Origin: Silene latifolia
Lineage: Eukaryota; Streptophyta; Magnoliopsida; Caryophyllales; Caryophyllaceae
Assembly (NCBI RefSeq): GCF_048544455.1
Contig: NC_133534.1
Location: forward strand, 119,250,269 to 119,314,268
Direction: 5' to 3'
DNA: 64,000 nt
The notes under the pieces are model-generated. The model had not been told where the DNA came from. It was given only the letters and a program-made list of their open reading frames with translations, and ran no database searches. Positions within the stretch are counted from its first letter, which is position 1, and every line of letters starts with the position of its first letter. Shown here in pieces: positions 59,868 to 64,000 of the stretch. The translations under genes were made by a program, and so were the position numbers.

Positions 59868-61446
59868 ATGCCGAGACTGAACCTTGGAACCCGTCAAAGT
59901 AAGCGGGGGAGGGGTAACCCACCTGAGACGGGAGAGGGGAGTGGACCTATGGTACCCGCAGTCCCCGAATACCCTACAGTTGTTTTTGTTGACTTCAAGC
60001 AAAGGGAGCGTTTTGTAGCCTTACAAAAACGCAAAATGAGACCTACAAAGTGTATAGACACCACTGTGTTAGAGGAGTTGGAGATAGAGACGGATGTCCG
60101 TCACATATTCGAGACCTTGGGTTTTACGGGTTTGTATAGGCTGAGGAAGCATACTTACCCTTTTCTTACCTTGGAGTTCATGAGCTCTTTTAACTATGAC
60201 CAGTGGTCGATTTATTGAGTTTAGATTGATGAATACCAGTTTTTCTGTGACCATGGATTTGTTTGCCTCTCACCTTGGGTTGGCCAAGCCTCCCAAGGAT
60301 TCCATAATCGATATTCCGGTGAGTGCGGCGTCCGCCGCCTAATGCCTTGCTTGATCGGGAAGCAAGCTCCCACCTCGAGCAACATCTTTGATTAATGGCG
60401 TTCAGCATATTACCTTGAGAGTCTTTCTCCGTTCCCTTTCGAACCTCCTCTATGACAGAAAGGATATCAGTAAATTGAATAATCATGAGGTCTTACTTCT
60501 GATGTCGTACCTCAATCCGGAGCGGGCCAGGAAAGTGGTCTTTAATGCTCCTTCTATAGTTTGTGCTGCCCTTGCCTTGATGGCTTCTTCCCCTTCCCGG
60601 TACCTGAGTTGTGGTGCTATTGCCACTCGGTTAGCTGAAAAGCTAACCTCTTTTGAGGCTTCTTCGGAGTACGTGCCTCTAGCTACCCCAGTGCCTACCA
60701 TGGATCGTGACTACTATCTCGACCTGAAATGGTTGAGGACCTTGGCTGACGGTAGCCTAGCGTGGAGGGTGTGGGGCATGAGTTGGATGAAGATTCCAGC
60801 TCCTGAGCACCTCCCACCCACGGAGCCCTTGGAGCCGACAGTAGTGACGGTGAACTCCGACGATGAGGAGGAGGAGGATGATGACAGACCCCGCCAGCTA
60901 CAGACCTATCTCATCGACGGTGCCATCCTCGAGGAGATGCCGGAGCCGACGAAGGGTGAGAATGCGGGAGTTCAGGTGGTAGAGAGACCCAGAGTGGTGA
61001 GGGGACCCCGTCGAGTGAGGGAGAGGGCCTCGGAGACTAGGCCACAGCCAGTAGCACCACAGCAGCAGCAGTCTTTTCCATGCTACCCTTACCTCGACAC
61101 CCCGGAGACGCGATCCAGTTACCTAGCGGAGAGAGTGTCATCTACCTTGACACTCCGGAACATGCACGAGATGGCGTACGCTCAGGGGATAGGGACCGAG
61201 GGACCGCATCCAGTTTGGTGGAGAGGAGTTGGGGACTACTTAGGAGTTTTCCATTCCTACGGGGTGGATCAGTCGACGTGGGGGGCACCTCAGTCCTTCC
61301 CTTACGGTGGCTTGACTCCATGGTACGTGGGCCCAGGAGCAGGAGCAGAAGTGGACGCGGGGATCGGGTCATCGGGAGCAGGTACTACGGGTGGTGGTGA
61401 TGATGAGGTGATGTTTGAGCAGCAGCAGCAACAGCAGGAGGAGTGA
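59868..61446 (+). pseudogene. ATHILA ORF-1-like protein of E3
   Basis: It starts MPRLNLGTRQSKRGRGNPP at 59868. The conserved part has FVDFKQRERFVALQKRKM, then PTKCID and TYPFLTLEFMSSF. A frameshift near 60200 and stops near 60339 and 60351 break it. From 60388 it is open for 352 codons to a poly-Gln end (QQQQQQ) and stop at 61446. The tail is acidic (DDEEEEDDD) then Arg/Pro-rich. GC content is high for this window. It is longer at the C-terminus than the E2 copy, and the acidic tail looks specific to it. Confidence 0.78.
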
Positions 61447-61531
61447 TACTCCTTGTACTTATCTTTGTTAGTGGTAGTTTGTTTTAGGTGTCGGTATCGT
61501 TGTTAGACATTAGTAGTTGTTTTATTGAGAC

Positions 61532-61536
61532 TTTGT
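61532..61536. repeat. Target duplication CTTTG (left) of solo LTR
   Basis: CTTTG here equals CTTTG at 63757-63761. Confidence 0.88.
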
Positions 61537-63756
61537 GTAACACCCCGGTTTATGAAGGAGCCTTTAGCAAGACGTTCCCTAGTAAACCGGACTGTTACCA
61601 TCTCGGTTTCCCGAGGTAGTGAATAACAAAGTACAACGACACCAAAGTACATTAAATTAAAACTTAACGATTACATGTTTATTACAAATTATCCAACCAA
61701 ACTTGAGGTAAGATAAATACATCTCGCAGCGGAAAATAAATTAAGTGATAAAATCTTCTATGTGGTCTAGACTTCTAGGTAGATTGGCCAAGTCCTCACG
61801 CATCCCATAGCTCCCAAGTCAACTAATCTTTAGTACCTGTCAAATCTGCTCCCCATTATGGTTCATCACAGGTGTTCACGAATACACAGGGTCAACCACG
61901 AGGTTGAGTAGGGAAAACAATGAAACAACAAAAATATGCTATGCATGCTCCTCCGTCACCTCCATCTCCACCTTAACTCATATATCACAACTCATTTCTC
62001 ATAACTCAAAACCCGGACAACCCAGCCATACCGATCCCCGGTAGACTATATACATCGACCGTAGCCGATCCGCCATTTCTTGTTGAGGACACCAGGGCAA
62101 GTCCTGCAGAACCCGCCTGGGCCTTATCACAACCTCATCATCACCACACCATATCACATCATCATCCTCCACCTCCAATGCACATGAAATGCTCAACAGT
62201 AATCAATGCAACTTAATATGTATACCAGTGAATGAAATCATGCCAGCTATCAAAATGATGAGATAACATAGTCAACACGAACAGTTCAGTCCACCACACT
62301 CCAGTATAAGAAACATAACATAATCACAACCACGAACAAGTCAACGATCACAGCTTGGTCACATGGAACACAACAATCAACACAATTTAACAACACCGGT
62401 AAGTCAAGTGTATTTCCCTACCTCAGAACTGCAGTCAAATAGTCGGAAGCTCGGTGATAATCCACAATAACTCGCCCTCTGAAAGATAATGAAATGATAA
62501 CCAATTACTTAACTATTCCCGTTCCCAAAATAGAAGTTACTAAAAATAGAATTTCTTAAAATAGAAACTTTCCCGATATAGTAACTTTTCTCTTTTAACA
62601 AACCCGACTCAAAACCCGTCTCTAATTATATTAAATGGTTCGGGAATTAAATTAACTAAATTATTTAATTGACTCGGGAATTGAATTAATTACTTAAGGA
62701 TACGACCAATTAACGAATTATAACGATTAAACTATAGAAAAAAACCCGTTTCAAAACTAAAAACAACCCGACATCAACACCACCCCTTCACACGCACTCA
62801 CCCGCCACCACAGGCCACCACGAGGCCGTGTCAACCACCAGCCCCAACACCCACTCTGACCCAACCACCAACAAACACCCCCACTGGGGTCGACTCCCGC
62901 CGGCGAGCCCAACCATGGCCGTCTTTTGGCCTGGTTCAAAGCCGTGCCTCACCACCGTCCCATTTTCTCCCTTTACCACCACCGCAGCTAACAACCACCA
63001 CCTGCCAACTCACCACTGTCCTGCTCTCCGTCAACCCGTGAACCCAGACGTCATGGCACCACCATTTCGACCTCCCCCGAGTCCACGGTGGTGCCACCCC
63101 AACATAGTCGTGTAAACCGCCTGAAAACCCATATTATAAACCCGTCTGAAAGTCTCTGTCGACAAAGCCCCCTGCCGCCATTTCCACCGCCTAACACCCA
63201 CCTAACCACCACCAAAAGGGGCGACTCAGACCACCTATTACCAATACCCCGACACCAACCACCCATATCCCCTCCTTAAGGCACGAAACTACAACCAACA
63301 CCCACGACATAAATACAAAACAGAGGAACAAGGGGTTGAGTTCTTACCTTTTCCTGCCACCACTACCGCCGCCGGAGCCGCCTATGAATGTCGACAAACA
63401 CCCGTATCCCTTCCCTGCTGCGCCGTTAATGCCCACGCCCTCTCACTCACTCTCGAATTGCGTGAAGATGGAGATTGGTGTTGCTGAAATGAGGGTGACG
63501 GTTTGAGGGAGAGGCGTTTTGTGTTAGGGTAGATTTAGGTTAAACTTAGGTTAAATGGTTAATTGGGTCATGGGTAATTAATTCTGGGTAAATGGGTAAA
63601 CGTCATGGTCCGCGTGGTTTGGTAAACGAATTGGTTAACGGGACTTCGTTCAGGTAAACCCGTCTTAACAAGCTTACGAATAACTTAACCCTACGATATC
63701 AATACGACCAGACAATTACTCGACTCGATAAACAATATAAAATACGGGGTATTACA
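61537..63756 (-). repeat. Solo LTR, Tekay-like, minus strand
   Basis: 2220 bp; the plus strand begins TGTAACACCCCGG and ends TACGGGGTATTACA, between perfect CTTTG duplications. Its first 150 bases are the complement of the LTR ends at 27200-27309 and 40980-41092 (CTACCTCGGGAAACCGAGAT type), so it is related to the gag-only element's LTR. No interior remains. Apparent open frames in the Pro-rich CCACC stretch at 62750-63280 have no recognised domain and are probably chance. Confidence 0.88.
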
Positions 63757-64000
63757 CTTTGTTAGACTTGTATTGTTGGCCATAAGGCTGGATTTGATAC
63801 TTTGACTTGTGGCAGGATGTTAGAAGTCGGGGGAGTCGTCCCGACTCGACCTTTATGTGACAAAGATGTGCATGTACGTGATTTACGACAGGTTTTATAA
63901 AACACCTTGACCTGTAGGTACTCGACAGAGTACCTCGTACTCTATCGAGTAGCTGCAGGAGGGAAGGAGGAAAAAGTTTCTGACCTGTAGGCCACTCGAT
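63757..64000 (+). other. E3 interior after the solo LTR, window edge
   Basis: No gene. ACTCGACAGAGT and ACTCTATCGAGT motifs at about 63919-63957 recur, and the last bases begin another (CCACTCGAT). Confidence 0.6.

Larger units (their letters stand above)
56297..64000 (+). mobile_element. E3: Tekay-like LTR element with an ATHILA ORF-1-like gene, 3' end off window
   Basis: 5' LTR, initiator-tRNA-Met primer site and leader match the gag-only element at 20659-41092. Where gag is expected no Gag is found. Instead there is a motif cluster and an ATHILA ORF-1-like gene (59868-61446). A minus-strand solo LTR (61537-63756) is inserted after it. The likely left duplication ATCAA (56292-56296) cannot be checked, as the right end is outside. 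Confidence 0.7.

Noticed and set aside
62757..63279. Several small Pro/Thr-rich frames in the solo LTR
   Set aside because: They reflect CCACC-rich composition, overlap on both strands, and show no domain.

Overview
The window is plant nuclear DNA made almost entirely of retrotransposons nested inside one another. No host protein gene, rRNA gene or tRNA gene was found. Athila-like and Tekay/chromovirus-like Ty3 elements, Ty1-copia elements, a plant-type L1 LINE with a DUF4283-like ORF1, and primer sites for tRNA-Asp and initiator tRNA-Met all point to a flowering plant. The style of the repeats recalls Caryophyllales such as Silene, but that is only an impression.

Left nest (1-15199). A degenerate copia element (+, about 9764-14760) has its left part off the window. 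It is interrupted by a plus-strand Athila-like LTR (8292-9763). That LTR is split by an older minus-strand LTR (7094-8291), which is itself split by element E1 (minus, 1-7093). E1 keeps gag, protease, a tRNA-Asp primer site and an ATHILA ORF-1-like gene, but shows no reverse transcriptase or integrase.

Middle nest (15200-41925). An L1 LINE (15213-41912, 13-bp target duplication with one mismatch) is cut by a solo LTR (17845-19233) and by a gag-only LTR element (20659-41092, target duplication ACCAT). The gag-only element carries two insertions. One is a non-LTR retrotransposon with a C-terminal restriction-like endonuclease, lying in the (TAA)n tract of the 5' LTR (about 21154-25120). The other is a non-coding LTR element with two nearly identical 2.47-kb LTRs (30089-38234, target duplication TCGGG) in the interior.

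Right nest (41926-64000). An old LTR remnant holds element E2 (43121-52161, target duplication AACAA), a relative of E1 whose gag is reduced to its C-terminal tail but which still carries the ATHILA ORF-1-like gene. Next comes a broken minus-strand copia element (52736-56296). Its 5' LTR is entered by element E3 (56297 to beyond the window). E3 has a Tekay-like LTR, primer site and leader, yet again carries an ATHILA ORF-1-like gene, and its interior holds a minus-strand solo LTR (61537-63756).

Two themes recur. First, an ATHILA ORF-1-like protein of unknown function appears three times in elements with no visible polymerase, each time with a cluster of short CG-rich motifs upstream. Second, elements tend to land inside other elements, including close relatives and a trinucleotide microsatellite. 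The strongest candidate for something little described is the plant non-LTR element with a restriction-like endonuclease inside (TAA)n; the uninterrupted sister LTR at 38268-41092 serves as an empty-site control.
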